DNA from: Scytonema sp. UIC 10036
GTDB lineage: Bacteria > Cyanobacteriota > Cyanobacteriia > Cyanobacteriales > Nostocaceae
Length of the DNA stretch: 64,000 nucleotides
Assembly: GCF_009725235.1 (NCBI RefSeq)
Contig: NZ_WJFC01000038.1
Coordinates: 16,071 to 80,070, forward strand
Direction: 5' to 3'
Every line of letters starts with the position of its first letter. Position 1 is the stretch's first letter. This document shows, piece after piece, positions 15,958 to 25,255 of this stretch. The position numbers were made by a program, and so were the translations under genes. The notes below the pieces were generated by a model that saw only the letters and a program-made list of their open reading frames with translations, ran no database searches and was not told the DNA's origin.

Positions 15958-17427
15958 TTAAAGCGGTGGTGCGGGAAGAGGTTTTGCTTTAGCTGCCGTT
16001 GGACTTATACCACCTTGTCCTACTTCAAACTGACTCATCATGTCGAAATCTTCATGAACCATATTGTGGCAATGGTACATAAACTTACCCTGCTGTGGTC
16101 CAAATATCCCAATCACTCGCACTATCTCGTCTTCACCAACGTAAAAAACATCTTTCCAGCCCCGCTCATATGGAAGAGGTGGTTGACCGTTGCGATCGAG
16201 CATTTGAAGCTTCACTCCGTGCAGATGCATGGGATGAACCCCAGCATTTACGGGATGGCGAAATGTCCAAATTTCCACTTGATTCAATGGTATGTTGGCG
16301 TCAATTCGATTAAGGTTCCATCGATTGCCGTTGATGACCCACACTCCATTAATTTGGTCAAGGTCGAAGTCACGGGTTCGCACAGCAGCAGATTCAGGAA
16401 TAAATTGAATATTGCGTAGTACGTTAGGAATAGAACTATTATCTGTTTCAGCCCGCACTACATCAAAACACATAATTTTATCTGTATTTGAAAAATTAAA
16501 ATTACTCTGTAGTGGAAGATTTTGTAGTTCTACCCGAGTTCCTATAGGATATCTGGAAAAATCAATAATAAAGTCGTACCGTTCTCCAGGTGCAATACGT
16601 AGCTCTGGAGTATTTACTGGTGCAGCCATTAAACCACCATCAGTACCGATCGCAATTAAACTATCTCCTGTACTGAGACTCAATCTATAAGACCGAGAAC
16701 TTGATGCGTTTAACACTCGAAAACGATATTTGCGATTAGCCAGCTGCATAAAAGGCCAAGGTACCCCATTGACAAGTATCACGTCGCCCATCACAGTGGT
16801 CTGATTGTTAGTATTTAGAATGAACGAACCGTCAGGTGCGAATTGTCTATCCTGAATTATCAGAGGTACATCATAATTTCCTTGAGGAAGTTGCAACGCA
16901 AGCTCTTCATCATCTTGAACTATATACATTCCTGCTAACCCCATATACACGTTTCGGGTAGTCTGAGTATGCCCGTGGTCGTGATACCAAAAATTAGCAG
17001 CAAAGGTGTTGGGATAAAGGTAATCCTTGTAATACCTTGGAGAAATGGAGTCTGTAGCGTAGCCATCGTACTGAGGTGGAGATTCCATTCCGTGTAGGTG
17101 AATAGATGTGCTTATATCAAGATTATTGATAAATCGTACAAATGTTCGCCGACCTTTAGATTGTTTAATTAACGGTCCGGGGAATATACCGTTATAGCCC
17201 CAAATCTCCGTAGTGCGCCCTGGTAATATCTCTACTTGAGCCTTCCGCATTGTGATTTGGTAATAATCAGTTGTTGAATCTTTACGTACTGGATTTAACA
17301 CTGGTGGTGTGCGAAAGGGAAGTGTAAATGGCACAATGCTTCCACTTAATTGAGCGTTTCCTCGATTTTGAAGTCCTATGGGAAGCAAAAGGGTACCCCT
17401 GCAAGCGCGCAAGTTTCCGCGCTTCAC
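15958..17427 (-). CDS. Multicopper oxidase (CotA/bilirubin-oxidase-like)
   Basis: All four copper-binding clusters are visible: HLHG (110-113), WYHDHGH (148-153), HPMHLHG and YHCHNMVHEDFDMM near the C-terminus, which together supply the type 1, 2 and 3 copper ligands including the axial Met region. Enzymes of this group oxidise bilirubin, phenolics or metal ions and reduce oxygen to water, usually outside the cytoplasm. The reading frame starts only at a GTG (17427), with a stub MKRGNLRACRGTLLLPIG. One base out of phase, an ATG at 17446 reads MNKMSMREARKLARLQG, which resembles a Tat leader; removing one C from the C4 run at 17396-17399 would join it to TLLLPIGLQNRG. The signal peptide therefore seems frameshifted, with the second Arg of the twin-Arg motif also absent. 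The mature enzyme is intact. Confidence 0.9.
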   Translation of the reverse strand: MKRGNLRACRGTLLLPIGLQNRGNAQLSGSIVPFTLPFRTPPVLNPVRKDSTTDYYQITMRKAQVEILPGRTTEIWGYNGIFPGPLIKQSKGRRTFVRFINNLDISTSIHLHGMESPPQYDGYATDSISPRYYKDYLYPNTFAANFWYHDHGHTQTTRNVYMGLAGMYIVQDDEELALQLPQGNYDVPLIIQDRQFAPDGSFILNTNNQTTVMGDVILVNGVPWPFMQLANRKYRFRVLNASSSRSYRLSLSTGDSLIAIGTDGGLMAAPVNTPELRIAPGERYDFIIDFSRYPIGTRVELQNLPLQSNFNFSNTDKIMCFDVVRAETDNSSIPNVLRNIQFIPESAAVRTRDFDLDQINGVWVINGNRWNLNRIDANIPLNQVEIWTFRHPVNAGVHPMHLHGVKLQMLDRNGQPPLPYERGWKDVFYVGEDEIVRVIGIFGPQQGKFMYHCHNMVHEDFDMMSQFEVGQGGISPTAAKAKPLPAPPL

Positions 17428-17446
17428 GCATGCTCATTTTGTTCAT

Positions 17447-18360
17447 ACCCAAATTTTTCAGTTATATGTAGTATAATTCGGCTATCTTAGAAGCGTCAAT
17501 TTTTTTTACATTTGTTTTACAGAATAAAATATACAGCAGTTGTTACGTTTTGAAACTAAGATACGAAATTTAGTAGTGTCACATAAGACAAGATCTTTAA
17601 TAAACAATATATTCCTTGGATTATGAGCACAACTATGGCAACATTATCACATAAATTATAATGGGCGGTCGTAGAAAATTCCTCAAATATGAAGATCATT
17701 CCCTAAGGTGCAAAATTTATTATTACATTAAATTATTACACATAGAAAATATACATTTTTCTGAAAAAATTTTAGTTAGGCCGCTAAGTATTGAATTTTA
17801 ATTATCAAACTATTTTACGGTCCATCGGTGTTTTTACTATCGGGTAGATTATGTACAGATCAAACAACTATGAAGCAATGCGTTCTTTTCTTTAAACTAA
17901 GTAAATGAACTGAATTCCCTGTTATCCGATACCAGATCATCTTTTTTTAGTGATACAAATATTCTGGTAAAGGGCGCAATGCAAGAGGCGCCCATACGAC
18001 CCATATATATGTATCAGCACATCGTGAATTGGTATTAGGCAAGTTTACTCTCATTCTGCAATATCGAGAATTCTTCATAATAGACATCTCCGAATAAGAT
18101 GTAAGGGCGCTCTTGCGTTGCGACCCTACCAAGATTTTAGGGTAATACGCAATTACTCTCTTCTCATTAAAAAGACCCAAATCTCTTAGCTCTTATGTGT
18201 GTTCTGGCCTAGTAACGTTCATTAAATCAGTGATCTTCTGACGCAAAGACAGTCAGAACAGGTTGTATTGGCAAACAGGAACCCCACCTGAAATGTCTAG
18301 ATCTTTTAGTATTTTTAGGTAGGGACTGCGCGTTCTCATTTCTGTTCAAAATGCGTATCT
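17447..18360. other. Long intergenic region between multicopper oxidase and murF
   Basis: AT-rich sequence of about 0.9 kb. A 77-codon frame on the minus strand (17947-18180) has an unnatural composition and no recognisable motif, so I do not call it. The first 200 bp probably contain the promoter of the oxidase operon; no clear operator or riboswitch was seen. Confidence 0.5.
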
Positions 18361-19728
18361 TTAGTTGTGGGCAGCGTCAATAAACTCTGGCCGGAACTGA
18401 CTGACAACCTTATCCAATCCTACAGAGTGTGCTGCTTTAAATAGAATTCGATCGCCCTCTTGTACAAATGTCTTTAACCGAGCTACCAAATCTCCATGGG
18501 TTGAAAAGCATTCACAGGGTACACCTTCTGCACTCTCGGCTATAGCTTCGGCATCTTTTCCATCAACCAAAACCAACAAAGCGTCCAAGTTTAATTTTCG
18601 CACTGTCTCTCCCACTTTTTGGTGAATTTGCTGCGATCGCTCTCCTAATTCTTTCATTGCACCGAGTACAGCTATCCGCCGATGACCTGGTGTTTCCGCT
18701 AGTAAATTTAATGCTGCTTGCATTGCCTCTGGTGCAGCATTGTATGTTTCGTCCAATATTACCACATCATTGGACAAAGTAAAACGCTGCGATCGCCCTC
18801 CTGGCATATTCACCGTCACACCCGATTCTAAAAATGACCAATCAATATCCAGCACTTGCGCGACTGCTAAAGCTGCTAGAAAGTTGGTTGCATTGTGGCG
18901 TCCGGGTAAAGGTAAGGGTAACTGTATCCCAGCAACTTCAATGGTTTCGCTATCAACGAGTCTGCCTTGGATATCACCACCAGACAACCCATAGGTTAAA
19001 ACTTTTCCCTGCCACACTTTCGCTGCTGTTTCAATCAATAGCGGACAATCATGGTTGAGAATTGCTACACTATTTTTAGGCATTTCTGCTAGCAACTCAC
19101 ATTTTGCTTGAGCGATCGCTTCCTCAGAACCCAAAAGCTCAATGTGTGCCGTGCCGACATTCGTAATCACCCCAATGGTTGGATATGCTATGTGAGTCAG
19201 TTCGGCAATTTGCCCTTTTCCGCGCATCGCCATTTCAATAACCGCAAAGTCATGTTCTCTAGTCAGTTGCAGCAAAGTCTTTGGCACACCAATTTCGTTA
19301 TTGTAATTGCCGTATGTTTTAAGAACTTTTCCTTTTGTCGCTAAAACAGCAGCAATGAGTTCTTTAGTGGTAGTTTTACCTACCGAACCTGTGACCCCAA
19401 TAACTGGAATTTGAAACCGATCCCGCCACCATCTACCAATTTTCTGATAAGCCAAGAGTGTATCATCGACTTGCAAGATCGGAAATTCAACACTCTCATA
19501 TTTAAAATCGACAATAGCTGCCAAAGCACCATTGTCTATAGCCGTTTGGATAAATTCATGTCCGTCAAATCTCTCACCACGCAAAGCCACAAATATTTCA
19601 CCTGGCTTGATAATACGGCTGTCCGTTTGTATACCGTTGCTTAATTGTGCTAGCTCATTTTCAAATAAATTAACGGGTTGAGCAGAAAGAATCTCAACTA
19701 ACTGGCTTAGAGCGATCGAAAAAGACAT
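18361..19728 (-). CDS. murF: UDP-N-acetylmuramoyl-tripeptide--D-alanyl-D-alanine ligase
   Basis: MurF adds D-Ala-D-Ala to UDP-MurNAc-tripeptide in the cytoplasm, the last soluble step of peptidoglycan precursor synthesis, with hydrolysis of ATP. The 455-aa protein has the Mur-ligase three-domain plan: an N-terminal uridine-binding domain (GIQTDSRIIKPGEIFVALRG), the ATP-binding P-loop GVTGSVGKTTTKE (111-123), the YNNEIGVPKTLL motif that marks MurF, GTAHIE, and the C-terminal domain with ILDETYNAAPEAM and GAMKELG. Length is normal for the family. It stands alone on the minus strand; a promoter must lie in the 375-bp gap upstream. Confidence 0.97.
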   Translation of the reverse strand: MSFSIALSQLVEILSAQPVNLFENELAQLSNGIQTDSRIIKPGEIFVALRGERFDGHEFIQTAIDNGALAAIVDFKYESVEFPILQVDDTLLAYQKIGRWWRDRFQIPVIGVTGSVGKTTTKELIAAVLATKGKVLKTYGNYNNEIGVPKTLLQLTREHDFAVIEMAMRGKGQIAELTHIAYPTIGVITNVGTAHIELLGSEEAIAQAKCELLAEMPKNSVAILNHDCPLLIETAAKVWQGKVLTYGLSGGDIQGRLVDSETIEVAGIQLPLPLPGRHNATNFLAALAVAQVLDIDWSFLESGVTVNMPGGRSQRFTLSNDVVILDETYNAAPEAMQAALNLLAETPGHRRIAVLGAMKELGERSQQIHQKVGETVRKLNLDALLVLVDGKDAEAIAESAEGVPCECFSTHGDLVARLKTFVQEGDRILFKAAHSVGLDKVVSQFRPEFIDAAHN

Positions 19729-20103
19729 AATTTTAAATTTTAATCTTCGTTACTTCACTTAGGGAACACCTCGCCCATATGCAGGACAAGATTCCTTAAA
19801 TGTTAATACTGTTCCAAGTTATCTGGAACAGCCCGGAAATTTTAACAGTGAACAGTGACTGGTGACCAGGTATCGGCGCTACAATCATGAGAATAGCCCT
19901 AGTAATGTGATACCCACCAGTAAAAAAACGCAGAACTCGTGCGAACCCACATAAAAGCATAGCCAAAAGAGCTAAATCTCTTTTGGCAATCCTAATGTAT
20001 AAGAGTTTATGGAATTGAGTCTATATGAGTTTTGGCTACAGGAGCATAATAAAACAAGCTCTGCTCCAAACGTTCAATATATAACATTTTTCAGAAAAAA
20101 GCA
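19729..20103. other. Intergenic region upstream of murF
   Basis: No gene seen. A short tandem repeat of the ACAGTGA type lies at about 19843-19869 (AACAGTGAACAGTGACTGGT), a heptamer repeat common in filamentous cyanobacteria. The remainder is plain AT-rich sequence. Confidence 0.5.
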
Positions 20104-20550
20104 TTAGCCCCTGTTCTTAATCACCATCACTTCCACAATCTGAGTAGCGATGTCACGAGAAATGTCCAAAGAGTGGCACAAGTCGTTCAAGAAATCCTGC
20201 TCTTCTCGAGTCACGATACCGTCTGCCAATACCAAATCCGCAGCGACTGCAAAAGCAGCTTCTTTCAAGTCATAGGGTAAAGATTCTTTTGCTAAGTTAA
20301 ATAAAGCGTCTAAACCATCCCTTCTTAGAATACCAAGAAGCTTGTCAAACATTCTGTTGATGACATCATTGGAATAACTTCTGAAGAGCTTCATCCGAGA
20401 CAGTGTAGCAGAAACACTACGAGCCTCCTCATCAGAAAGATATCCGTCTGAGGCAGTTGCAGCCAAGGTGATAGCAGCAAAAGCTTCTGCTGGCGTGAGG
20501 ATGTCGTAGACTTGGCTTTGTGCGCCAAACACTTTGTCAAATAGACCCAT
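20104..20550 (-). CDS. TerB-family tellurite-resistance-like protein
   Basis: A 148-aa all-helical protein. It starts MGLFDKVFG and contains two acidic helical repeats characteristic of TerB/DjlA-type domains: AFAAITLAATASDGYLSDEE (about 24-43) and AFAVAADLVLADGIVTREEQDFL (about 100-122), the D-G-x-(I/L)-x-x-E-E motif being a putative metal site. TerB proteins bind divalent metals and are linked to stress or tellurite responses; the true role in cyanobacteria is unknown. It has an ATG start and stands alone between murF and a small membrane protein gene. The fragment at 1678-2097 has a related tail. Confidence 0.88.
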   Translation of the reverse strand: MGLFDKVFGAQSQVYDILTPAEAFAAITLAATASDGYLSDEEARSVSATLSRMKLFRSYSNDVINRMFDKLLGILRRDGLDALFNLAKESLPYDLKEAAFAVAADLVLADGIVTREEQDFLNDLCHSLDISRDIATQIVEVMVIKNRG

Positions 20551-20782
20551 TGTTGTTTACTCCCTAATTGGTGTCTCATCAGCAGTGCGTCTACCCATGC
20601 TTAGATCGCTGTCGGTGGATGGTGCATCGCTATGAGACTCTTATGCTTTAGTGTTCCCAAGATTTTTCACAAATGAACACTTCCACTTAATTGTTCTTGA
20701 CAAAAAGCTAACTTTTCGCTAAAGGGAGTAAAACTTCTCGTACACGTAGATGTTAGTTAGTATCGATTTTAGCGATATAACC

Positions 20783-20941
20783 CTAGTTTAACCGCTTCGT
20801 GTCTATGCGCTCGCCAGATTTTTCTATGGTTTCAATGATTGCCAAACCTATGCCGGAAACAGCAATAAGTAACAAAACCGAAGCCAAGAAGGCGTTTACG
20901 AGTATCCGAAGGGCATCATCAAAAAAAATGTAGCTGCTCAT
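20783..20941 (-). CDS. Small membrane protein (52 aa), hypothetical
   Basis: I place the start at ATG 20941 (MSSYIFFDDALRILVNAFLA), since the possible upstream extension has no natural look. One hydrophobic helix (about residues 13-33, VNAFLASVLLLIAVSGIGLAI) is followed by a charged tail ending IDTKRLN. No family is recognised. The composition and single transmembrane segment make it credible as a real short gene, but it is unsupported by neighbours. Confidence 0.45.
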   Translation of the reverse strand: MSSYIFFDDALRILVNAFLASVLLLIAVSGIGLAIIETIEKSGERIDTKRLN

Positions 20942-21706
20942 TGTCCGATCTTTTGAACTCAATGGTGCTAGTACTGACAAATTTCTTCACACCGCGATAA
21001 GCGTTTTTCGGTGATGAAATACTAGCATAAGCATCTTAACAAAACTTTAGCTCTTTCATAACGATGTTTATACTTTTTCTTTTTGAAGCTTGGATAAACT
21101 TTTGTTACCGGGAGGAAGCGTCTGAGGCAGAAGCCCGCAAAAAAGAACAATAATCAATTTTATTCGGAAAAGATAAGCAACTAGCTAAAGGTAGTTGTTA
21201 TTGCTTGTCTCTATAAGTCAAATGATAGATAACGCCTCTTCTACCTTTTGACAGATGTGTCTGGTGTTAGTATGGTTTCACTTTGGCAAACTCCTCTCCC
21301 GCAGTTTGGGTACGCAACGAGCCGCGTCGTTGTCTACTTTTACAGCAGCAGATTATGCTTGTGGACTCCAATTATGTTTTCACGCTTGGTGGAAGCTATC
21401 TCGCTTTACCATAAAGGACGCCTCTATGGGTTGAACTTTTTCATTTTTCCTGCTGATTTAAATCCTCTGGTTTTCCCAAACAATTTATTTAATGAAGCTA
21501 AACTTTCTAGATCGAACAACTTTTTTCCCATACCTCAAAAGCTACATTCTTTGCCAATTCCTGAGAAAAGTTATGTAGAGAAGTGTGATAAGTTTTATCG
21601 TGCAGCAGAATATTAGGTTAATTCCTACGGTAGAAGCACGTATTTCCCCGTAATTGTAAAATTCCTGAGTCTATTGGCAGTAAAACCGCGATCGCGCTTT
21701 GCAGGA
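20942..21706. other. Intergenic region without a convincing gene
   Basis: About 0.76 kb. A 122-codon frame at 21248-21616 opens with TTG, has no recognised domain and an irregular composition (DLNPLVFPNNLFNEAKLSRS in the middle). It could be a degenerate or very divergent gene but I would not rely on it. The end of the region holds an AGGA ribosome-binding site just before ATG 21707. Confidence 0.45.
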
Positions 21707-22612
21707 ATGACAATTACCCTGAAAAATTCTGAAATTCAACTTTCCATTCGACCCGATCTTGGTGGTCGGATTGACCAACTGCAAGACTTGAAAACAGCAC
21801 ATGAGTGGCTGTGGCATCCTTTAGATTACGATCCACAGCTATCCCGCAAGCTTGAAGTGGGTGCATCGTTTGATGGCAATTGGACTGGTGGTTGGGATGA
21901 AATTTTTCCCAATGATGCGGCTGGTGTGTTCCAAAATCGGCAGTTGGTGGATCATGGCGAGTTGTGGTCGCCAGCTTGGGAATTGTTGGAAAAGTCTGAG
22001 CTAAGTGTCAAGATGGCACTTACTTGTCAAACAGTACCCGTACAAGTAGAAAAAACTATTGCCCTTGATGAAAACCAAGCAAAAGCAAAAATAGACTATT
22101 TGTTTAAAAATCAGTCGGAAGAAACCATTCCGTTTTTATTCAAGCAACATGCAGCTATAGCCATTGAAGAGGGAGATGAAGTTCTCCTTCCAGACTGCAC
22201 TATTGAGCCAGCAGTTCTGGAATTCAGTAAAATTATTGGTCGTCAGGAGAAAACTCGCTTCCCAAAAGCCTTTGCAGCCGATGGCAGTGAAGTCAACGTG
22301 CAGCGTATTCCACCGCGATCGTCACAATTACAGGAATTTTATTATAGTTCTCAATTAGCTGTAGGGCAATGCGGAATCCACAATCAGCGATCGGCTTCCA
22401 CTTTGCTCATGAGTTTTGATATTGCTGATTTTCCCTATGTTTGGGTGTTTGCTAGTTTTGGCGGATGGCAGAATCATTACGTACTCGTGCTAGAACCTTG
22501 TACTAATATTCCTTACGATTTGGAAATTGCTTGTCGTAATGGAACTTCGGCGCTACTACCTCCCCAATCATCACAACTCCGGACTTTAACTGTTGAGTTA
22601 CAACGTTTGTGA
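21707..22612 (+). CDS. Aldose-1-epimerase-like (galactose mutarotase fold) protein
   Basis: A 301-aa protein starting at ATG 21707, which has AGGA 4-5 bases in front; an in-frame TTG at 21674 is less likely. The N-terminus (IQLSIRPDLGGRIDQLQDL) is the first strand pair of the galactose-mutarotase-like superdomain, followed by GNWTGGWDEIFPND and a central FKQHAAIAIEEGDE strand carrying a His; the end region FGGWQNHYVLVLEPCTNIPYDL fits the final carbohydrate-binding strands. Mutarotases interconvert alpha and beta sugar anomers. The exact sugar is not evident, and the canonical catalytic His pair is not certain by eye. It converges on psbA and shares its terminator. Confidence 0.78.
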   Translation: MTITLKNSEIQLSIRPDLGGRIDQLQDLKTAHEWLWHPLDYDPQLSRKLEVGASFDGNWTGGWDEIFPNDAAGVFQNRQLVDHGELWSPAWELLEKSELSVKMALTCQTVPVQVEKTIALDENQAKAKIDYLFKNQSEETIPFLFKQHAAIAIEEGDEVLLPDCTIEPAVLEFSKIIGRQEKTRFPKAFAADGSEVNVQRIPPRSSQLQEFYYSSQLAVGQCGIHNQRSASTLLMSFDIADFPYVWVFASFGGWQNHYVLVLEPCTNIPYDLEIACRNGTSALLPPQSSQLRTLTVELQRL

Positions 22613-22641
22613 ACTTTTATGTACCTTATATTCTGTTTAGC

Positions 22642-22659
22642 GCGCTAAAGCGCAACTAC
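22642..22659 (+). repeat. REP-like repeat, copy 3
   Basis: GCGCTAAAGCGCAACTAC, same core as the copies flanking the RAYT gene 11 kb away, placed between the convergent epimerase-like gene and psbA. Confidence 0.8.
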
Positions 22660-22665
22660 AAACCA

Positions 22666-22696
22666 AAAAGCGCCCCTCTTACGAAGGACGCTTTTC
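22666..22696 (-). terminator. Rho-independent terminator of psbA
   Basis: On the minus strand AAAAGCGTCC pairs with GGGCGCTTTT across a loop of about ten bases, ending in a T run, 15-45 bases after the psbA stop. Because the arms begin with A and end with T it could also serve the convergent epimerase-like gene. Confidence 0.85.
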
Positions 22697-22710
22697 TTCT
22701 AAATTAATGA

Positions 22711-23793
22711 TTAACCGTTGATAGCAGGAGCACTGATAGCAACAGGTGCAACTTCAGCAGAAGCTAAGTCGAGAGGGAAGTTGTGAGCGTTACGCTCGTG
22801 CATCACTTCCATACCGAGGTTGGCACGGTTGAGGATGTCTGCCCAGGTGCCAATCGCACGACCTTGGGAGTCAAGTACGGATTGGTTGAAGTTGAAACCG
22901 TTGAGGTTGAACGCCATGGTGCTGATGCCCAGTGCGGTGAACCAGATGCCTACTACTGGCCATGCTGCCAAGAAGAAGTGCAAGGAACGGGAGTTGTTGA
23001 AGCTTGCGTATTGGAAGATTAAGCGACCGAAGTAGCCGTGTGCTGCTACGATGTTGTAGGTCTCTTCTTCCTGTCCGAACTTGTAACCGTAGTTCTGAGA
23101 TTCGGTTTCAGTTGTTTCACGAACCAAGGAAGAAGTTACCAAAGAACCGTGCATTGCACTAAACAAGGAACCACCGAACACACCTGCTACACCTAACTGG
23201 TGGAAGGGGTGCATGAGGATGTTGTGCTCAGCTTGGAACACCAACATGAAGTTGAAGGTTCCAGAGATTCCCAAAGGCATACCATCAGAGAAGGAACCTT
23301 GACCAATGGGGTAGATTAAGAAGACGGCAGTGGCAGCAGCAACAGGTGCGCTGAATGCTACGCAAATCCAAGGACGCATTCCCAAGCGGTAGGACAATTC
23401 CCACTCACGACCTAAGTAGCAGAAGACGCCAATCAGGAAGTGGAAAACTACCAACTGGTAAGGACCACCGTTGTACAACCACTCATCTAGGGAAGCCGCT
23501 TCCCAGATGGGGTAGAAGTGAAGACCAATTGCGTTGGAAGAAGGAACAACTGCACCAGAGATGATGTTGTTACCGTAGAGCAAGGAACCTGCAACGGGTT
23601 CGCGGATACCATCGATGTCTACTGGAGGAGCAGCGATGAATGCGATGATGAAGCAGATAGCTGCGGAGAGCAAGGTGGGGATCATCAATACGCCGAACCA
23701 GCCGACATAGAGGCGGTTTTCGGTAGAGGTGATCCAGTTACAGAACTGCTCCCATACGTTTGCGCTTTCGCGACGCTGTAAGGTTGCTGTCAT
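22711..23793 (-). CDS. psbA: Photosystem II D1 protein
   Basis: Full-length D1 of 360 aa, the reaction-centre subunit that carries P680, pheophytin, the QB site and most manganese-cluster ligands in the thylakoid membrane. Key residues are in place: Tyr161 (YZ), Asp170, His190, His198, Ser264 of the QB pocket, His332, Glu333, His337, Asp342 and Ala344, after which a 16-residue extension is cleaved. Position 130 is Glu, the form linked to high-light or stress-type D1 copies rather than the Gln130 form, so this is probably one of several psbA genes. GC content and codon use are clearly higher than in neighbouring genes, as expected for very high expression. It ends at a strong hairpin terminator. 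Confidence 0.99.
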   Translation of the reverse strand: MTATLQRRESANVWEQFCNWITSTENRLYVGWFGVLMIPTLLSAAICFIIAFIAAPPVDIDGIREPVAGSLLYGNNIISGAVVPSSNAIGLHFYPIWEAASLDEWLYNGGPYQLVVFHFLIGVFCYLGREWELSYRLGMRPWICVAFSAPVAAATAVFLIYPIGQGSFSDGMPLGISGTFNFMLVFQAEHNILMHPFHQLGVAGVFGGSLFSAMHGSLVTSSLVRETTETESQNYGYKFGQEEETYNIVAAHGYFGRLIFQYASFNNSRSLHFFLAAWPVVGIWFTALGISTMAFNLNGFNFNQSVLDSQGRAIGTWADILNRANLGMEVMHERNAHNFPLDLASAEVAPVAISAPAING

Positions 23794-23868
23794 TGTCTTA
23801 TGTATTGCGATGAATTTAATAAACTAGGTAATTGCTTACCCTACTGATTAATTTACATTTCTTTACCT

Positions 23869-23897
23869 AATTTAGCAATATCATTAACTTTAGTAAA
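23869..23897 (-). promoter_or_regulatory. Candidate psbA promoter
   Basis: On the minus strand TTTACT (23897-23892) and TAAATT (23874-23869) are 17 bases apart, a plausible sigma-70-type pair. The leader to the ATG would be about 70 nt, in the range usual for cyanobacterial psbA. Assigned from spacing and similarity only. Confidence 0.35.
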
Positions 23898-23944
23898 GTT
23901 TATATTATTTATTACTTCTACTTATTAGTGGAAACTTCACACGA

Positions 23945-24114
23945 CCTCGTTCCCAGGCTACCTCGTTCCCAGGCTACCTCGTTCCCAGGCTCCGCCTGGG
24001 AATGCCTTACGGGAGGCTCCGCCTCCTGTGCTCTAACTACCCGCGAGGCAGAGCCTCGCAATCTGCATTCCCAGGTAGAACCTGGGAACGAGAGACTGGA
24101 ACCTGGGAACGAGA
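23945..24114. repeat. Complex palindromic repeat cluster (CTCGTTCCCAGG family)
   Basis: CCTCGTTCCCAGGCT occurs three times in tandem from 23945, then its inverted form (CCTGGGAACGAG) twice at the end. Between them lie smaller hairpins (GGAGGCTCCGCCTCC and GCGAGGCAGAGCCTCGC). The whole can fold into a long stem with side arms, as MITE-like repeats do in cyanobacteria. A 29-bp relative sits inside the GT39 gene at 31257. Frames across it are not genes. Confidence 0.9.
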
Positions 24115-24466
24115 AAGAAAAAATTGTTTCACTTATCAAAACTTATACTTACGTGACAGACTGCGGGATGTGGGTTATACTAATAACACCTGTGTTAAAT
24201 GTAACTTTGAGGTGCGCTACCCCTATCGACCGACGTGGTGATGAGAAAAGAAGGGGATTGCAATGCAGAATTTTGATACTAATATCATCTTTGCAAATTT
24301 TAATCTAGCGGCAAATAAGCCTGGGATAGACATGAGTGTCTATCTTCACAGCCGTATTTTCAAAGCTTTCGTTTCAATATGCAGTCTAAATTCTCAAACT
24401 GCACGATTGCGACTTTGTTGGAGAGCAAACCGATAGCTAAAAAATTTGCTTGGGTGGAAATTAAAT
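24115..24466. other. Intergenic region before the glycosyltransferase cluster
   Basis: About 350 bp without a convincing gene. It should contain the promoter of the plus-strand glycosyltransferase operon; no specific site could be assigned. Confidence 0.4.
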
Positions 24467-25255
24467 ATGTTAAATACATCTGGTGCTACTTTAGAAAAAG
24501 CTCCAACTTATTCGTGTCTCAATTTAATTGAAAGTCCTTCTATCGCAGTAGTTATACCAGCGTTAAATGAGGAAGGGAATCTTGAAAAACTGCTTCTTTA
24601 TCTAGAAGAAACTTTCCTCAACCTTGGCTTTACTTTACCAGTAGTCATAATTGATGATGGCAGTACAGATAGAAGCCCCGAAATTCTTGCTCGTCTCAGC
24701 GAACAATATAAGTTTTTAAAAGTCATTCGCCATCCTCAACGGCGGGGTGTAACGGAAGTTTGGAAAACAGCTTTAACATATGTCAAAACGGATTGGATCT
24801 TTTGGGGACAAGCAGATTTAGAGTCCGATCCTCGAACCGATATTCCTTTGCTATTGTTACAAGGATATGTAACTGGGGCAGATGTGGTTGCAGGTTGGCG
24901 ACAAAAGCGCGGTGATGGCAAAATTTTTGCTTCTAAATTTGCCAACTTTACTTGTCGTTTGTTCTTTGGATTAAAAATTCATGACATGAACTGGATAAAA
25001 TTAGTCCGCCGCGATCTGTTGTCTAGTTTACCTATCGAAAAGATTACTCACCGCTATTTATTAGCAATACTAGCAGCACAAGGATATTATATCACAGAAG
25101 TTCCGACTCCTTGGCATAATCGGTATTCAGGAAAAAGTAAATTTGGCAAAAGGCGTCTAATGACTTCCGCGATTGATTTTGTCAAGTTATGGTGGTGGTT
25201 TCAAACTGAAGGTCGTTTCATTAATCAACGTCGTTTTGAAATTCATGAATATTAA
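24467..25255 (+). CDS. Glycosyltransferase family 2 (dolichol-phosphate-mannose-synthase-like)
   Basis: A 262-aa enzyme from ATG 24467. It has the GT-A start IAVVIPALNEEGNLEKLL, the nucleotide-binding IIDDGSTDRSPEIL, a QADLESDPRTD site at the DXD position, and the GWRQKRGDG/NWIKLVRRDLL region seen in polyprenyl-phosphate mannosyl/glucosyl transferases. No C-terminal membrane helices are present. Family members move a sugar from a nucleotide donor to polyprenyl phosphate on the cytoplasmic face. That would feed a GT39-type enzyme such as the one at 29508-32864, which uses lipid-linked sugars. Its stop overlaps the next start by 11 nt, so the first two genes are coupled. Confidence 0.9.
   Translation: MLNTSGATLEKAPTYSCLNLIESPSIAVVIPALNEEGNLEKLLLYLEETFLNLGFTLPVVIIDDGSTDRSPEILARLSEQYKFLKVIRHPQRRGVTEVWKTALTYVKTDWIFWGQADLESDPRTDIPLLLLQGYVTGADVVAGWRQKRGDGKIFASKFANFTCRLFFGLKIHDMNWIKLVRRDLLSSLPIEKITHRYLLAILAAQGYYITEVPTPWHNRYSGKSKFGKRRLMTSAIDFVKLWWWFQTEGRFINQRRFEIHEY

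Noticed and set aside
17947..18180. 77-codon minus-strand frame between murF and the multicopper oxidase
   Set aside because: No domain, no ribosome-binding site, composition unlike protein.
21248..21616. 122-codon open frame upstream of the epimerase-like gene
   Set aside because: TTG start, no recognisable domain, no ribosome-binding site and irregular composition; mentioned only as part of the intergenic description.
22783..23781. Several open frames opposite psbA
   Set aside because: Shadow frames caused by the high GC and strong codon bias of psbA.
23928..24308. Open frames on both strands across 23918-24308
   Set aside because: They run through the palindromic repeat cluster; the peptides are translated repeat units without natural composition or start signals.
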